64,000 nucleotides of DNA. Source: Bartonella sp. F02. GTDB lineage: Bacteria; Pseudomonadota; Alphaproteobacteria; Rhizobiales; Rhizobiaceae. The stretch is taken from contig NZ_JANHOK010000001.1 of the NCBI RefSeq assembly GCF_026929975.1, positions 186,001-250,000 of the forward strand, given 5' to 3'. Positions 28,214 through 38,991 of the stretch are shown piece after piece (positions within the stretch are counted from its first letter, which is position 1; every line of letters begins with the position of its first letter). Under the pieces are notes generated by a model. The model had not been told where the DNA came from. It did no database searches and saw only the letters and a program-made list of their open reading frames with translations. The position numbers were made by a program, and so were the translations under genes.

Positions 28214-30052
28214 ATGCCTTCTTATCGTTCGAGAACATCGACGCATGGGCGAAATATGGCAGGTGCACGTGGACTTTGGCGTGCAACTGGCATGAAAGAT
28301 ATTGATTTTGGGAAGCCCATTATTGCAATTGCCAATTCCTTTACACAATTTGTACCGGGACATGTCCATTTGAAAGACCTTGGACAATTGGTTGCACGCG
28401 TAATCGAGTCTTCTGGTGGTGTTGCAAAAGAATTCAATACGATTGCTATTGATGATGGAATCGCTATGGGTCACGATGGAATGCTTTATTCTTTGCCTTC
28501 ACGGGAGATTATTGCTGATTCTGTTGAATATATGGTCAATGCTCATTGTGCTGATGCTCTTGTGTGTATTTCTAATTGCGACAAAATTACCCCCGGCATG
28601 TTAATGGCTTCCTTACGGTTAAATATTCCAACTATTTTTGTTTCAGGTGGCCCGATGGAAGCGGGAAAAATTAAATGGAAAGGTCAAGAGATTACGGTTG
28701 ATTTAGTTGATGCAATGATTGCTGCGGCTTCTGATCAAAATTCAGAAGAAGAAGTTTTTGAAATGGAGCGTGCTGCTTGTCCTACTTGTGGTTCTTGTTC
28801 AGGAATGTTTACTGCTAATTCTATGAATTGTCTTACAGAAGCATTAGGCCTTTCTCTTCCTGGAAATGGATCTATGTTGGCTACGCATGCGGATCGTAAG
28901 CTTCTTTTTGAAGACGCAGGACGCCGAATTGTTGCATTAGCTAAGCGTTATTACGAAAAAAATGATAAAACAGTTTTGCCACGTTCTATTGCTTCACGTA
29001 AAGCTTTTGAAAATGCAATGACTTTAGATATTTCTATGGGTGGATCGACAAATACTGTGCTGCATCTTTTAGCAGCAGCACAGGAAGGTGAAGTAGATTT
29101 TACCATGGCTGATATTGATAGGCTTTCACGGAATGTTCCTGTTTTGTGTAAGGTTGCGCCTGCAGTGGCTCATATCCATATGGAAGATGTTCACCGTGCC
29201 GGTGGTGTGATGGGATTGTTAGGTGAATTGGATGAAGCAGGTCTCATTGATACATCCACTTATACGGTTCATGCAAAAACAATGAAAGAAGCTCTTTGTC
29301 AATGGAGTATAAAACAGTCGAATGAAACAACTGTTCATGAATTTTATCGTGCTGCACCAGGCGGGATATCAACGCAGGAAGCATTTAGTCAGCTCCGTCG
29401 TTATGATAGTCTTGATCTCGATCGTGAAAAAGGTGTTATTCGTGATGTTCAACACGCCTATTCTCAAGATGGAGGATTGGCAGTTCTTTATGGGAATTTG
29501 GCACAAGAGGGTTGTATTGTAAAAACAGCAGGTGTTGATTCATCAATTTTAACTTTTAGAGGCCCTGCAAGAGTTTTTGAAAGTCAAGATTCAGCCGTTT
29601 CAGCAATTTTAACGGATAAAATTAAGCCAGGTGATGTTGTCTTAATCCGTTATGAAGGTCCGCGAGGAGGACCAGGAATGCAAGAAATGCTCTATCCAAC
29701 AAGTTATCTGAAATCTAAAGGATTAGGCGAGGTTTGTGCTCTTGTGACTGATGGTCGTTTTTCTGGAGGAACTTCAGGTTTATCGATTGGTCACATTTCT
29801 CCAGAAGCTGCTGAAGAAGGCGTTATTGCTTTGGTGGAAGAAGGGGATATTATAGAAATTGATATTCCCCATCGTAAAATTCAGGTTGTTCTCGATGACG
29901 TTGAGATTATGCATCGTCGTATTCAGATGGAAAAAAAGGAACAAGCTGCTTGGAAACCAATAGAAGAACGTAAACGTAAAATTTCGAAGGCTTTGAAAGC
30001 TTATGCCGCGATGACAACTTCTGCAGCTAAAGGAGCAGTTCGTAATATTTGA
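28214..30052 (+). CDS. ilvD: Dihydroxy-acid dehydratase
   Basis: Iron-sulfur enzyme catalysing the third common step of valine and isoleucine synthesis. The 612-residue length is standard. Cluster cysteines lie in [12 protein letters not shown] and [18 protein letters not shown]-terminal family landmarks include [12 protein letters not shown] and [12 protein letters not shown] chose the ATG at 28214, preceded by a GGGGAGGGAAG ribosome site, over an upstream in-frame ATG at 28124. It stands alone here; whether the other ilv genes persist cannot be seen. Confidence 0.96.
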   Translation: MPSYRSRTSTHGRNMAGARGLWRATGMKDIDFGKPIIAIANSFTQFVPGHVHLKDLGQLVARVIESSGGVAKEFNTIAIDDGIAMGHDGMLYSLPSREIIADSVEYMVNAHCADALVCISNCDKITPGMLMASLRLNIPTIFVSGGPMEAGKIKWKGQEITVDLVDAMIAAASDQNSEEEVFEMERAACPTCGSCSGMFTANSMNCLTEALGLSLPGNGSMLATHADRKLLFEDAGRRIVALAKRYYEKNDKTVLPRSIASRKAFENAMTLDISMGGSTNTVLHLLAAAQEGEVDFTMADIDRLSRNVPVLCKVAPAVAHIHMEDVHRAGGVMGLLGELDEAGLIDTSTYTVHAKTMKEALCQWSIKQSNETTVHEFYRAAPGGISTQEAFSQLRRYDSLDLDREKGVIRDVQHAYSQDGGLAVLYGNLAQEGCIVKTAGVDSSILTFRGPARVFESQDSAVSAILTDKIKPGDVVLIRYEGPRGGPGMQEMLYPTSYLKSKGLGEVCALVTDGRFSGGTSGLSIGHISPEAAEEGVIALVEEGDIIEIDIPHRKIQVVLDDVEIMHRRIQMEKKEQAAWKPIEERKRKISKALKAYAAMTTSAAKGAVRNI

Positions 30053-30155
30053 TTGAGAGCAGGTTTCGTATTGAAAAAAAGCTTTACGGATAAATAAAAT
30101 TACTTTTAAGCAGGACGCATATAAGTGTTGTAAATTTATATTTTTGAGGATGAAT

Positions 30156-32888
30156 TTATTTTGTATCAAGTTGTTTGAGGCGGTAAAGTTCTTCTAAAGC
30201 TTCTTTTGGTGATAGTTCATCGGGATGGATATTTTTGAGAGCTTCTTTAACAACACAACATTCATTTGCTTTTTGATTTGTTGCAGAAAGATCTTTAAGG
30301 GAAAAGAGAGGTAAGTCATCAATTAATTTATGTCCTTTTCCAGTCATTTCGCTTTGTTCTAATTGATGCAAAACATCTGTGGCACGTGTGATAACTTCTG
30401 TTGGAAGACCAGCAAGTTTTGCAACTTGTACACCATAGGATTGATCGGCAGCTCCTTTTGCAACTTCATGAAGAAAAATAACATCGCCATCCCAATTTTT
30501 TACTTTCATTGTTACATTATGTAAGCGGTCGAGTTTTTCAGTGAGTGCGGTCATTTCATGAAAATGCGTAGCAAGGATTCCGCGACAGTGGTTAACTTCG
30601 TGAAGGTATTCAACTGCCGCCCAAGCAATTGAAAGGCCATCAAAAGTTGATGTTCCTCGTCCAATTTCATCAAGAATAACAAGAGAACGGCTACTTGCAT
30701 GATTGAGAATAGTTGCTGTTTCTACCATTTCCATCATAAAGGTTGAGCGTCCTCGTGCAAGATCATCAGATGCACCAACACGGCTAAATAAACGATCAAC
30801 AACACCAATATGCGCTGAAGTTGCTGGAACAAAAGAACCCATTTGCGCCATAATAGTAATGAGAGCATTTTGCCGTAAAAAAGTTGATTTTCCCCCCATA
30901 TTAGGGCCTGTTAGCAACCATATTGCTGCATATTCATGATTTTTTTGTGCAGATAAATCGCAGTCATTGGCAACAAATGGTTTGATTGCCTGTTTACGTA
31001 AGGCTTGTTCGACAACAGGATGGCGTCCTGCAGTGATATTAAAAGTGAGTGAATGATCAATTTTAGGGCGACAATATTCTTGTTCTTCGGCTAACTGAGC
31101 TAAAGCAACAGAGACATCTAAAATAGCCAGTGCTTCGGCCGCTTTTCGAATAAAATCAATCTGCGTAGTAATTTCATTAACAAGTGTGTCAAAAATTTCT
31201 AGCTCAAGCGTTATGGCATGGCCTGCAGCATGAGCAATACGGCTTTCAAGTTCGGCAAGTTCTGTTGTCGTAAAGCGCATAGCATTTGCCATTGTTTGTC
31301 TATGAATAAAGCGTGCTTTTGCTTGTGGACTATGTGTGAGCGCGCTCGCTTGTAAGTTTGTGACTTCAATAAAATAACCCAGAATGTTGTTATGCTTAAT
31401 TTTGAGTGTTTTAATGTCTGTTTCTTGAGCATATTGCGCTTGGAGTTTGGCAATGACGTTTCGTGATTCATCGCGTAAACTCCGCATTTCATCGAGTTCT
31501 GGGTGGTAATTGGTACGGATAAAACCACCATCACGTTTGAGAAGTGGCAGATCATCAATCAATGCTTGTTCCAGACGAAAATGTAAGGCTGTTGGCAAGT
31601 GTGAAAATACTTCTCGTACATCATTGATTTCTTGAGGAAGTAATTCATTATTTAAAAGTTGGTTCAGTTCACTGATTATTTCAAATCCACGTTGGATTGT
31701 TCCGATATCCCGTGGTCCTCCTCGGCCAAGCGCTAAACGCGAAACTGCGCGTGGCATATCTGGCCCCCCCTTTAAAATGAGTCTAATAGCTTCTGCAAGA
31801 GATGTATTGCGCAGAAAAAAATCAACTGAATCAAGACGTTTATCAATGGCTGAAGGAGTCGTTAAAGGAGTCATAAGACGATCAACGAGAAGACGTGAAC
31901 CACCTCCTGTTACAGTACGATCAATGGCTTTTAGCAAGCTTCCATCACGTTGACCTGATGTAGTTCGAGTCAGTTCAAGGCTAAATCTTGTCGCAGCATC
32001 AATGAAAAGAGTTGAATTTTCATTTTGGCGCTCAGGTCGCATAAGAGGAGGGCGATGAGTAATTTGCGTTTTTTCAATATAGCGAATAGCAGCAGCAATT
32101 GCAGAAAGCTCAGGACGTGAATAATCGGCAATACCTTCAAGAGTTGATAATTTAAAGTAATCGCAAATATCGCGTTCAGCAGTGATCGTATCAAAAAGAC
32201 TAGCAGGTTGTGGTGAGACAAGACGACCAAGAGCATTAAAAAGTGATTTCTGAGATTTATCATGAAAAAGTGTGTCAGGGACAATCACTTCTTGCGGATC
32301 CACACGCATAATGTCTGTTAAAAGTTTTTCTCCATGACTTTCTGTAACACGAAAGATCCCTGTTGAAATATCAATCCAAGAAAGAGCAAATTCTTCTTCA
32401 TCACTTGTTTTTATGCGAGAAAGTGTCATTAAATAGTTTGCACGTGTTGGATCAAGGAGTTTTTCTTCAGTGATGGTTCCTGGTGTAACAAGACGAACAA
32501 CGTCACGTTTAACAACTGATTTCGAGCCACGCTTTTTTGCTTCTGCAGGATCTTCTATTTGTTCGCATACGGCAACACGGTAACCACAGGCTATAAGTTT
32601 TTGTAAATAATCATCAGCAGCGTGGACAGGGACGCCACACATGGGGATGTTTTCTCCTAGATGCTTTCCTCGTGTTGTGAGTGTAATTCCTAAAGCGCGA
32701 GCGGCTTCAATGGCATCATTAAAAAATAATTCATAGAAATCGCCCATACGATAAAAAAGGAGAGAATCATTATTGAGCGCTTTAATTTCTATATATTGTT
32801 CCATCATAGGTGTAGGGCGTCCTTGATGGGTGTTGTATGAGGATTGAGGTTGAAGAGTTACGCTATTTGTATGTTCATTTTTTTCCAT
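30156..32888 (-). CDS. mutS: DNA mismatch repair protein MutS
   Basis: 910-residue mismatch-recognition ATPase. The N-terminal mismatch-binding motif is GDFYELF (Phe-x-Glu), followed by connector, lever and clamp domains. The ATPase has Walker [25 protein letters not shown], Walker [17 protein letters not shown] and THFHEM. The C-terminal part ends in a short helical tail with [17 protein letters not shown], typical of the dimer/tetramer region. Intact, convergent with ilvD and divergent from the malic enzyme gene, a pairing often seen in Rhizobiales. Confidence 0.97.
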   Translation of the reverse strand: MEKNEHTNSVTLQPQSSYNTHQGRPTPMMEQYIEIKALNNDSLLFYRMGDFYELFFNDAIEAARALGITLTTRGKHLGENIPMCGVPVHAADDYLQKLIACGYRVAVCEQIEDPAEAKKRGSKSVVKRDVVRLVTPGTITEEKLLDPTRANYLMTLSRIKTSDEEEFALSWIDISTGIFRVTESHGEKLLTDIMRVDPQEVIVPDTLFHDKSQKSLFNALGRLVSPQPASLFDTITAERDICDYFKLSTLEGIADYSRPELSAIAAAIRYIEKTQITHRPPLMRPERQNENSTLFIDAATRFSLELTRTTSGQRDGSLLKAIDRTVTGGGSRLLVDRLMTPLTTPSAIDKRLDSVDFFLRNTSLAEAIRLILKGGPDMPRAVSRLALGRGGPRDIGTIQRGFEIISELNQLLNNELLPQEINDVREVFSHLPTALHFRLEQALIDDLPLLKRDGGFIRTNYHPELDEMRSLRDESRNVIAKLQAQYAQETDIKTLKIKHNNILGYFIEVTNLQASALTHSPQAKARFIHRQTMANAMRFTTTELAELESRIAHAAGHAITLELEIFDTLVNEITTQIDFIRKAAEALAILDVSVALAQLAEEQEYCRPKIDHSLTFNITAGRHPVVEQALRKQAIKPFVANDCDLSAQKNHEYAAIWLLTGPNMGGKSTFLRQNALITIMAQMGSFVPATSAHIGVVDRLFSRVGASDDLARGRSTFMMEMVETATILNHASSRSLVILDEIGRGTSTFDGLSIAWAAVEYLHEVNHCRGILATHFHEMTALTEKLDRLHNVTMKVKNWDGDVIFLHEVAKGAADQSYGVQVAKLAGLPTEVITRATDVLHQLEQSEMTGKGHKLIDDLPLFSLKDLSATNQKANECCVVKEALKNIHPDELSPKEALEELYRLKQLDTK

Positions 32889-33115
32889 TTTTTTATGCGC
32901 CTATTTTCCTCAATGTAAGCTATTTCGCTTTTTTTATTTACTTCACCATCTATATCTTTATTATCTCTGAACTCAAACGCATGGTAAGTTATCTTCTGGT
33001 AAGTTGTCTTTTCAAGACCAGCATAGCGATTTTAGGGATATGAATCAAATTTTAAAACTAAAATTGTATCTAGTTATCAAGTAGATTTTATACCATTTTT
33101 GGGAAAGTAAGTGAC

Positions 33116-34441
33116 ATGACAACGAATGAAGAAAAACAGAAATTGTATAAAAAAAATTACAGTACAAGTGAACAAGAAGCTCTTGATTTTCATAGTCATG
33201 GTCAACCTGGAAAGCTTGAAATTGTTGCAACAAAGCCTATGAAAACTCAGCATGATTTAGCACTTGCTTATTCACCGGGGGTTGCCATTCCGGTTCAAGC
33301 TATAGCTCAAAACCCATCATTGGCTTATGAATATACAGCGAAAGGTAATCTTGTTGCTGTGATTTCAAATGGAACAGCTATTTTGGGGTTAGGGAATTTA
33401 GGAGCGTTGGCATCTAAGCCAGTGATGGAAGGAAAAGCTGTGCTCTTTAAGCGTTTTGCCAATATTGATTCCATTGATCTGGAAGTTGATACGGATGATA
33501 CAGAGAGTTTCATAAGTTTAGTTCGCAATTTAGAGCCATCTTTTGGTGGTATTAATCTTGAAGATATTAAAGCACCTGAGTGTTTTATTATTGAGAGTCG
33601 TTTACGCGAGATAATGAATATTCCTGTTTTTCATGATGATCAGCATGGAACAGCAATTATTGTAGCGGCTGGCATGATTAATGCTTTACATTTGACTGGA
33701 CGTGATATGAAGAATACACGATTGGTGTGTAATGGTGCTGGTTCTGCAGGAATTGCTTGTATTGAACTGATAAAAGCTATGGGATTTAATCCTGAAAATA
33801 TTATTTTATGTGATACGAATGGTGTTGTTTATGAAGGTCGTGAAAAAGGAATGAATCCGTGGAAGGCAGCCCACGCCATTAAGACAGATAAACGCACTCT
33901 TGCTGAGGCAGTGGAAGATGCTGATATGTTTTTTGGAGTTTCTGTCAAAGATGCGTTAACTTCAGAAATGGTCAAATCAATGGCTCCTAAGCCTATTATT
34001 TTTGCTATGGCTAATCCCGATCCAGAAATTACACCAGAAGAAGTACTAAAAATACGTGATGATGTCATTATGGCAACCGGTCGATCAGATTATCCTAATC
34101 AGATTAATAATGTTCTTTGTTTTCCTTACATATTTCGCGGTGCACTTGATGTGCGCGCAAGAGTTATTAATAAAGACATGAAAATTGCGGCAGCAAATGC
34201 TCTTGCTCAATTAGCGCGTGAAGAAGTCCCTGATAGCGTTGTGCAAGCTTATGGGGGAAAGCAGTTAAAGTTTGGTTCAGATTATATTATTCCTGCTCCT
34301 TTCGATCCGCGGTTACTGACAGTTGTTTCAATGGCAGTTGCAAAAGCAGCAATGGAAAGCGGTGTTGCTAGAAAGCATATTGATGATTTAGCAGCATATG
34401 AACGTGAGTTAAAGGATCGACAGTCTTCATTAAATTTATAA
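33116..34441 (+). CDS. NAD(P)-malic enzyme lacking the PTA-like domain
   Basis: Oxidative decarboxylation of malate to pyruvate with NAD(P). The 441-residue malic-enzyme core is complete: [10 protein letters not shown] with the catalytic Tyr, EGKAVLFK with the catalytic Lys, the metal-binding FHDDQHGTA, the Rossmann motif [11 protein letters not shown], and [10 protein letters not shown]. Rhizobiales malic enzymes (Dme/Tme) and E. coli MaeB are normally about 760 residues because of a phosphotransacetylase-like C-terminal domain. Here the protein stops just after the core ([13 protein letters not shown]), and the next 430 bases contain no trace of that domain. Cofactor preference cannot be judged by eye. 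Confidence 0.9.
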   Translation: MTTNEEKQKLYKKNYSTSEQEALDFHSHGQPGKLEIVATKPMKTQHDLALAYSPGVAIPVQAIAQNPSLAYEYTAKGNLVAVISNGTAILGLGNLGALASKPVMEGKAVLFKRFANIDSIDLEVDTDDTESFISLVRNLEPSFGGINLEDIKAPECFIIESRLREIMNIPVFHDDQHGTAIIVAAGMINALHLTGRDMKNTRLVCNGAGSAGIACIELIKAMGFNPENIILCDTNGVVYEGREKGMNPWKAAHAIKTDKRTLAEAVEDADMFFGVSVKDALTSEMVKSMAPKPIIFAMANPDPEITPEEVLKIRDDVIMATGRSDYPNQINNVLCFPYIFRGALDVRARVINKDMKIAAANALAQLAREEVPDSVVQAYGGKQLKFGSDYIIPAPFDPRLLTVVSMAVAKAAMESGVARKHIDDLAAYERELKDRQSSLNL

Positions 34442-34873
34442 TGGATTTTTTTGTAATTATGTGCGGTTTGTTTAGGATAAAGATTATTTTTAGCTTAGAC
34501 AAAGATAGCTGGGAGGAGAAAGGAAGTGATTTTCTCATTCACTCATATTTGTGAAGTAAAAGACTTTGATTGATCCGCAAAAATAAATAAAAAATATTCT
34601 TTATTCTTGTGCGGACTGATATGTAACTTTTGCAGAGTATTTTACATTTTTTCTTATCTGAAAACAAAGCTATTACGTACATTTATGGTATTGTTTATGT
34701 TCTAAATACAGATGCATTCTCACTATCATATTTAAAAACACCCATCTGTATATCAATATTTATTACATTTTATTCTATTGCTCAGAATAGTTGTTTAAAA
34801 GAAAATATAAGACATTTAAAATTTTAACTTTTTTTGCAATAAAAAGAGATAAAAAAACGGGTGTTAAAGGACT
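34442..34873. other. Intergenic region after the malic enzyme
   Basis: 432 bases with no supported gene, between convergent malic-enzyme and secB genes. The position is where a PTA-like domain would continue, but no recognisable remnant is seen in three forward frames. It contains a 9-base inverted repeat ATACAGATG/CATCTGTAT (34706-34714 with 34743-34751), which could form a weak hairpin. The rest is very AT-rich. Confidence 0.5.
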
Positions 34874-35350
34874 TTATGATGATGGCGTTTGGGCATCTTG
34901 TTGCTTTTCGGCAACGCGCTTTTGGAACAAAGCTGTAAAATCAATTGGATTAATCCACAAAGGTGGAAAACCACCACTTTGAGTAGCATCAGATATAATT
35001 TGTCGAGCAAAAGGAAATAAAAGACGGGGGCATTCAATAAAAACCAGCGGCATAATATGTTCTTGTGGAATGTTATTGATATGAAAAACACCACCATAAA
35101 CAAGTTCTACATGAAACAGTGTTTCGGTATTATCATTGGCTTTAACCGAAAGAGATAATGTGACATCATAATTATTATCACCAATAGGATCTGCGTTAAC
35201 ATCAATATTAATGTCAATTTTAGGAGCCGTTTCTCGTTGACGTAATGAGTGAGGAGCATGAGGATTCTCAAAGGAAAAATCTTTTAAGTACTGAGATAAT
35301 ACAGCAAACGTAGGCTCTCCGCCCTTATGACTCATTTCACTTTCAGTCAT
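34874..35350 (-). CDS. secB: Protein-export chaperone SecB
   Basis: Cytosolic tetrameric chaperone that keeps preproteins unfolded and hands them to SecA. The core [16 protein letters not shown], the [10 protein letters not shown] strand and the SecA-binding [11 protein letters not shown] match the family, as does the [21 protein letters not shown] end. Start chosen at 35350 ([10 protein letters not shown], 158 aa) because AAAGG lies seven bases upstream; an earlier ATG adds only seven residues. Next to fxsA and the Tim44-like gene, the usual Rhizobiales context. Confidence 0.95.
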   Translation of the reverse strand: MTESEMSHKGGEPTFAVLSQYLKDFSFENPHAPHSLRQRETAPKIDINIDVNADPIGDNNYDVTLSLSVKANDNTETLFHVELVYGGVFHINNIPQEHIMPLVFIECPRLLFPFARQIISDATQSGGFPPLWINPIDFTALFQKRVAEKQQDAQTPSS

Positions 35351-35453
35351 ATTAAAACCTTTCATTATCATATATATATTTCTATTTTAGGGCTCAAATA
35401 AATTGGTTATCATGTCCTGCAGAATGTTGCAAGAAATGCGCTTTTAGGCTTTT

Positions 35454-35957
35454 CTACTTTTTTATGTCTGAAGTGTTATCATCATTTTGGTGCCAAGGAG
35501 ATTCTTTAGGGTCATATTTTTGATAATCTTCTGCATTGAGTTCAATGATTTTCTCAGATTCATTATGAGCGTGAGTGTTGGTTTTGTATTTTAAAGATGA
35601 AAAAAGAGATAAAATAAGAGTTCGTATTGGTTTTATAAGAAGTGATATTCCTAAAATATCGCTCACAAAGCCTGGAATAATAAGTAAAATAGCACCAATA
35701 ATAATGAAAACATTCTCAGTGATATAATATTTTTGTGTTTGTCCTTGGATAAGTTCGCGTTGGATATTTTTAAAAAGATTAACGCCTTGAATGCGTAATA
35801 CACAGGTTCCAATTATCATTGTTAACAGGATCAAGCTCAGAGTTGCTAAAACTCCAATTTCTTTTCCAACAATGATAAAACCAGCAATTTCAATCAAAAG
35901 AGCGCTAAGAACAACCACTGTAAATAAGTAAGGTTTTATATGATAAAACTGTGTCAC
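35454..35957 (-). CDS. fxsA: FxsA family membrane protein
   Basis: 167-residue cytoplasmic-membrane protein of the FxsA family, named for suppressing F exclusion of phage T7 in E. coli. Its normal role is unclear. Hydrophobic segments lie near residues 9-30, 31-48 and 80-108, with the family motif LLIIPGFVSDILGISLLIKP. A charged cytosolic tail follows. It reads toward secB on the same strand and is divergent from the Tim44-like gene. Confidence 0.88.
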   Translation of the reverse strand: MTQFYHIKPYLFTVVVLSALLIEIAGFIIVGKEIGVLATLSLILLTMIIGTCVLRIQGVNLFKNIQRELIQGQTQKYYITENVFIIIGAILLIIPGFVSDILGISLLIKPIRTLILSLFSSLKYKTNTHAHNESEKIIELNAEDYQKYDPKESPWHQNDDNTSDIKK

Positions 35958-36135
35958 ACGAAAATTCCCTTTTTAGTATTTTTTGTAGAATATATAATTA
36001 TTCTTCTTTTCACTTAAACTGAAAGGTTATAAATACTATTTGAATGGTAGGTTTACCGATTTTACATGTTTTATTAATATATGATAGTAATTATATATTT
36101 TACAAAGGCTTTATGTTTGGAGATTAACAGCCCCC

Positions 36136-36822
36136 ATGGGATTTGACATTGTACTTGTGATCGCTCTTGTTATTATGGTTGTTGTTTTTGTGCAACTAAG
36201 GAATGTATTAGGAAAACGGATTGGTTTCGAAAAGCCTCCTTTTGATCCTTATTCGAATCATTCTAAAAAAACAACAGAAACGACGGATGATGTTATTTCA
36301 TTTCCTAATCAGAATTATTCACAAAAGAATGATTTTAAGGACATTGATGAAATTTCACCAGAAGGAAGTCAATTAAATAATGGTTTGCGGGCTATTCGTC
36401 AGGTTGATCCTCATTTTTCTCCTCAATTCTTTGTTAATGGTGCTCAAATTGCTTATGAAATGATCGTAACAGCTTTTGCACAAGGTAATCGTGATCAACT
36501 CAAAAAATTGCTTTCTCAAGATGTTTTTAAGAGTTTTTGCGCTGCTATCGAGCAACGAGAAAAAAATAACGAAAGAGTTCAATTCATTTTTGTTGGGATT
36601 AATAAGGTTGAGTTTGTTGCAGCAGAAGTGCAAGACAGAGAAGAGTTTATAACCGTACGTATTGTCAGTGAAATTATTTCCGCGACATATAATGAAAAAG
36701 AAGAACGCATAGATGGTGATCCTGAAGCTATTGTAGAAATTAAAGATGTTTGGACTTTTGTGCGCAACAGTGTATCACAAGATCCGAATTGGAAGCTTTT
36801 TGCAACAGAGAATGAGAGTTAA
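36136..36822 (+). CDS. Tim44/TimA-type membrane protein
   Basis: 228-residue protein with one N-terminal membrane anchor (residues about 4-22), a polar linker with KPPFDPYS, and a Tim44-like domain (about 85-225; FVNGAQIAYEMIVTAFAQGNRDQLKKLLS, then VQFIFVGI and DVWTFVRN). Related bacterial proteins are proposed adaptors at the inner membrane; the mitochondrial relative tethers Hsp70 to the import channel. The Smr-domain gene follows after 57 bases. Confidence 0.88.
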   Translation: MGFDIVLVIALVIMVVVFVQLRNVLGKRIGFEKPPFDPYSNHSKKTTETTDDVISFPNQNYSQKNDFKDIDEISPEGSQLNNGLRAIRQVDPHFSPQFFVNGAQIAYEMIVTAFAQGNRDQLKKLLSQDVFKSFCAAIEQREKNNERVQFIFVGINKVEFVAAEVQDREEFITVRIVSEIISATYNEKEERIDGDPEAIVEIKDVWTFVRNSVSQDPNWKLFATENES

Positions 36823-36879
36823 AGTAACTTTTATTCATTCAGTATTTGCAATAGAAATCCAGTAGTTAAGAGTGAGAGA

Positions 36880-37422
36880 GTGCAAAGAGATCGTCACCCA
36901 CTTCCACAGGATCACGTTTTGTGGGATAAGGTTTGTCAAACCGTAATTCCGCTTCATGATAATTCTCGCGTTCATATCCAAAAAGATATTATCTATAAGA
37001 AATCGCGTGTAATAAAAAATTTTTCTTTTCTGCAGGAAGAACAACAGAGATTAAAAACGATCCAAAAACAAAAAAAAATGCTTCAACAAACGGACAAAAT
37101 TCGTTCTTTTGATCGTACAATACATCGCAAAATTACAAAAGGCCATTACCCTATCGAGGCGCGTATTGATCTTCATGGTTTTGTGCAAAAAGAAGCTTAT
37201 TCTGCTCTAAAACAGTTTCTACAGTTGTCGCAACAGTGTAGATTGCACTATGTTTTGGTTATTACAGGAAAAGGACAATCGTATGGGAGCGATGGTATCT
37301 TGTGTCGTCTTGTTCCTTATTGGTTCTCAACGCCGATTTTTCGAAATTATATTCATGCATTTGAAATAGCATCTCATAAACACGGTGGTAAGGGAGCGCT
37401 TTATGTTAAGTTACGCCACTGA
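36880..37422 (+). CDS. Smr domain protein
   Basis: 180-residue protein with a C-terminal Smr (small MutS-related) domain, a fold with nuclease or RNA/DNA-binding activity in other proteins. The domain shows IDLHGFVQKEAY (DLHG motif) and LVITGKGQ (TGKG motif) at the expected distance. The N-terminal 80 residues are basic and charged. The start is GTG (36880) with only a weak purine-rich ribosome site. It follows the Tim44-like gene directly; in other Rhizobiales an mltA gene often lies between these two. Confidence 0.85.
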   Translation: MQRDRHPLPQDHVLWDKVCQTVIPLHDNSRVHIQKDIIYKKSRVIKNFSFLQEEQQRLKTIQKQKKMLQQTDKIRSFDRTIHRKITKGHYPIEARIDLHGFVQKEAYSALKQFLQLSQQCRLHYVLVITGKGQSYGSDGILCRLVPYWFSTPIFRNYIHAFEIASHKHGGKGALYVKLRH

Positions 37423-37683
37423 TGAAATAAAACAATGACCATGTTTTTTGTATTAATTGTATAGAGTATTCGCTGACATGATGTTTATTAAAAATAAGCG
37501 ATAAAAATACTTTTAAAGAAAAATATTCTGTTATTTTGCAAATTTAATATCTAAAAATATTACTAAATATATTGAATATAATATTCTGTGATCTTTATGA
37601 TCTAACTTAAAAGCTTTTTATCTTGTACTTCTGTATCTGATTAAAAAAGAAAAAAATCTATCTCATGATATAAAAGGAGATGT

Positions 37684-38694
37684 TTATCCTTTTGCGTCGG
37701 CTAATTCTTGTGGTTGGAAGTGGTAGCTTGTTGAACAAAATTCGCATGTAACAGAAATTTGTTGATTTTCAATCATTTGAGTTCGTTCGTTTGGAGAAAA
37801 TTTATTTAATATTTCTTTAGTTTTTTCTCGAGAGCAGGAACACTGATCTATGATAGGAAATTCTTTAAAAACTTTAACACCTCTTTCATGAAAAAGTCGG
37901 AAGAGTAATTTTTCAGTGCTGACTTGAGGATCAGTGAGTTCTGTATTGTCAATGGTAGCGATGAATGCTTCGACCTCTCTCCATTGATCTTCAAGTTGAG
38001 CACGTGTTTTGAAATCTTCGGATTGTTGATTGGTCGAGAATGTTTTTCGATGTGGTGAAGCTTGGGGTAAAAATTGAGTTAAAATTCCTCCTGCTCTCCA
38101 GCTTTTTTTTTGTTTTCCTTGTTGATCACGGTAAATTAATGTGCCAACAGCTAAACGAATTGCGGTAGGAATTTGTTCTGACTGTTTGAAATAAGAATGA
38201 GCAGCTTCCTGTAGACTTGATCCATCTAGTGCAACGATTCCTTGATAACGTTGTGTATAACTTCCTTGATCGATGGTAAAAGCTAAAGTTCCTTTACCAA
38301 GAAGCATCTCTGATGATGTTTGGTTATTGGCTATTGCTTGTTGAATTTTTTCTTCATTAAAACGGGCGTAACCGCGTAGATTGGAAGGAGTGGAAAAATC
38401 ACATACCAACATATTAACTGGACCATCAGAATGAGTCTGTAAAATAAATTTACCTTCAAATTTGAGTGAGGTTCCAAGTAAAACAGTTAAAGTTAAGGCT
38501 TCTGCAAGAAGACAAGAAACGGGTTCGGGGTATTGATGTTTTGTGAGAATAGAATTTAAACTTTCTCCAAGTTGGACAGCACGTCCACGCGTATCCAGTT
38601 CTTCGACTTGAAAAGGAATAACTGTATCTTCTTTAGCAATATAGATATTTTTTGAAGAGGTTTGATCTTTCGTGTGGTCACGTTCTTCATTCAT
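37684..38694 (-). CDS. hslO: Redox-activated chaperone Hsp33
   Basis: Oxidation-activated holdase chaperone of the cytosol. The four zinc-binding cysteines form the family pattern: CSC in IDQCSCSRE and CEFC in VTCEFCSTSY near the C-terminus. The N-terminal domain contains VSCLLAEALTLTVLLGTSLKFEGKF-like sequence. The ATG at 38694 (336 aa) has an AAAGGC ribosome site; an upstream in-frame TTG is less likely. In other Rhizobiales hslO follows argD-argF; here argF is missing from the gap. Confidence 0.93.
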   Translation of the reverse strand: MNEERDHTKDQTSSKNIYIAKEDTVIPFQVEELDTRGRAVQLGESLNSILTKHQYPEPVSCLLAEALTLTVLLGTSLKFEGKFILQTHSDGPVNMLVCDFSTPSNLRGYARFNEEKIQQAIANNQTSSEMLLGKGTLAFTIDQGSYTQRYQGIVALDGSSLQEAAHSYFKQSEQIPTAIRLAVGTLIYRDQQGKQKKSWRAGGILTQFLPQASPHRKTFSTNQQSEDFKTRAQLEDQWREVEAFIATIDNTELTDPQVSTEKLLFRLFHERGVKVFKEFPIIDQCSCSREKTKEILNKFSPNERTQMIENQQISVTCEFCSTSYHFQPQELADAKG

Positions 38695-38991
38695 GTTGTT
38701 GCCTTTTTGCAATGGATATAAACAGTGATATTACTGTGACCAAAATTGTATTTTGGGATCAGCTAACATTATTATATCCCCACCAAGTTGATGCGTATCT
38801 ACATAAAATGAAATATGGTTTTGTATAGACAGTTTTTAAAATATCACTACTCATTTTTGCAAATAAAAGATTTTAATCTTTTATTGCTTGAAAAATTATT
38901 TTGTCTATTTTCACATTATCAATAATAGTATGCCCTATTGGTGGGGTTCAAGTAATAAGTTGATGAAGTTTCAAAGAGTTTTGTTATGGCG
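38695..38991. other. Gap between argD and hslO where argF is expected
   Basis: Noncoding, AT-rich sequence with two symmetry features: a short hairpin at 38862-38885 and a 9-base inverted repeat CCCCACCAA/TTGGTGGGG (38778-38786 with 38938-38946) about 150 bases apart. No ornithine carbamoyltransferase fragment is recognisable. The conserved Rhizobiales order argD-argF-hslO suggests a deletion. Confidence 0.5.
38862..38885. repeat. Perfect 11-base inverted repeat
   Basis: AATAAAAGATT/AATCTTTTATT separated by two Ts. It lies about 110 bases past the argD stop and may form a weak hairpin ending argD transcription on the minus strand, though it lacks GC pairs. Confidence 0.6.

Noticed and set aside
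34442-34873. Relic of a phosphotransacetylase domain after the malic enzyme
   Set aside because: No recognisable PTA segment in any forward frame; sequence is AT-rich with frequent stops.
34630-34982. Small overlapping plus-strand frames around 34630-34982
   Set aside because: The first is hydrophobic by AT bias and the second is antisense to secB; neither has a ribosome site or known domain.
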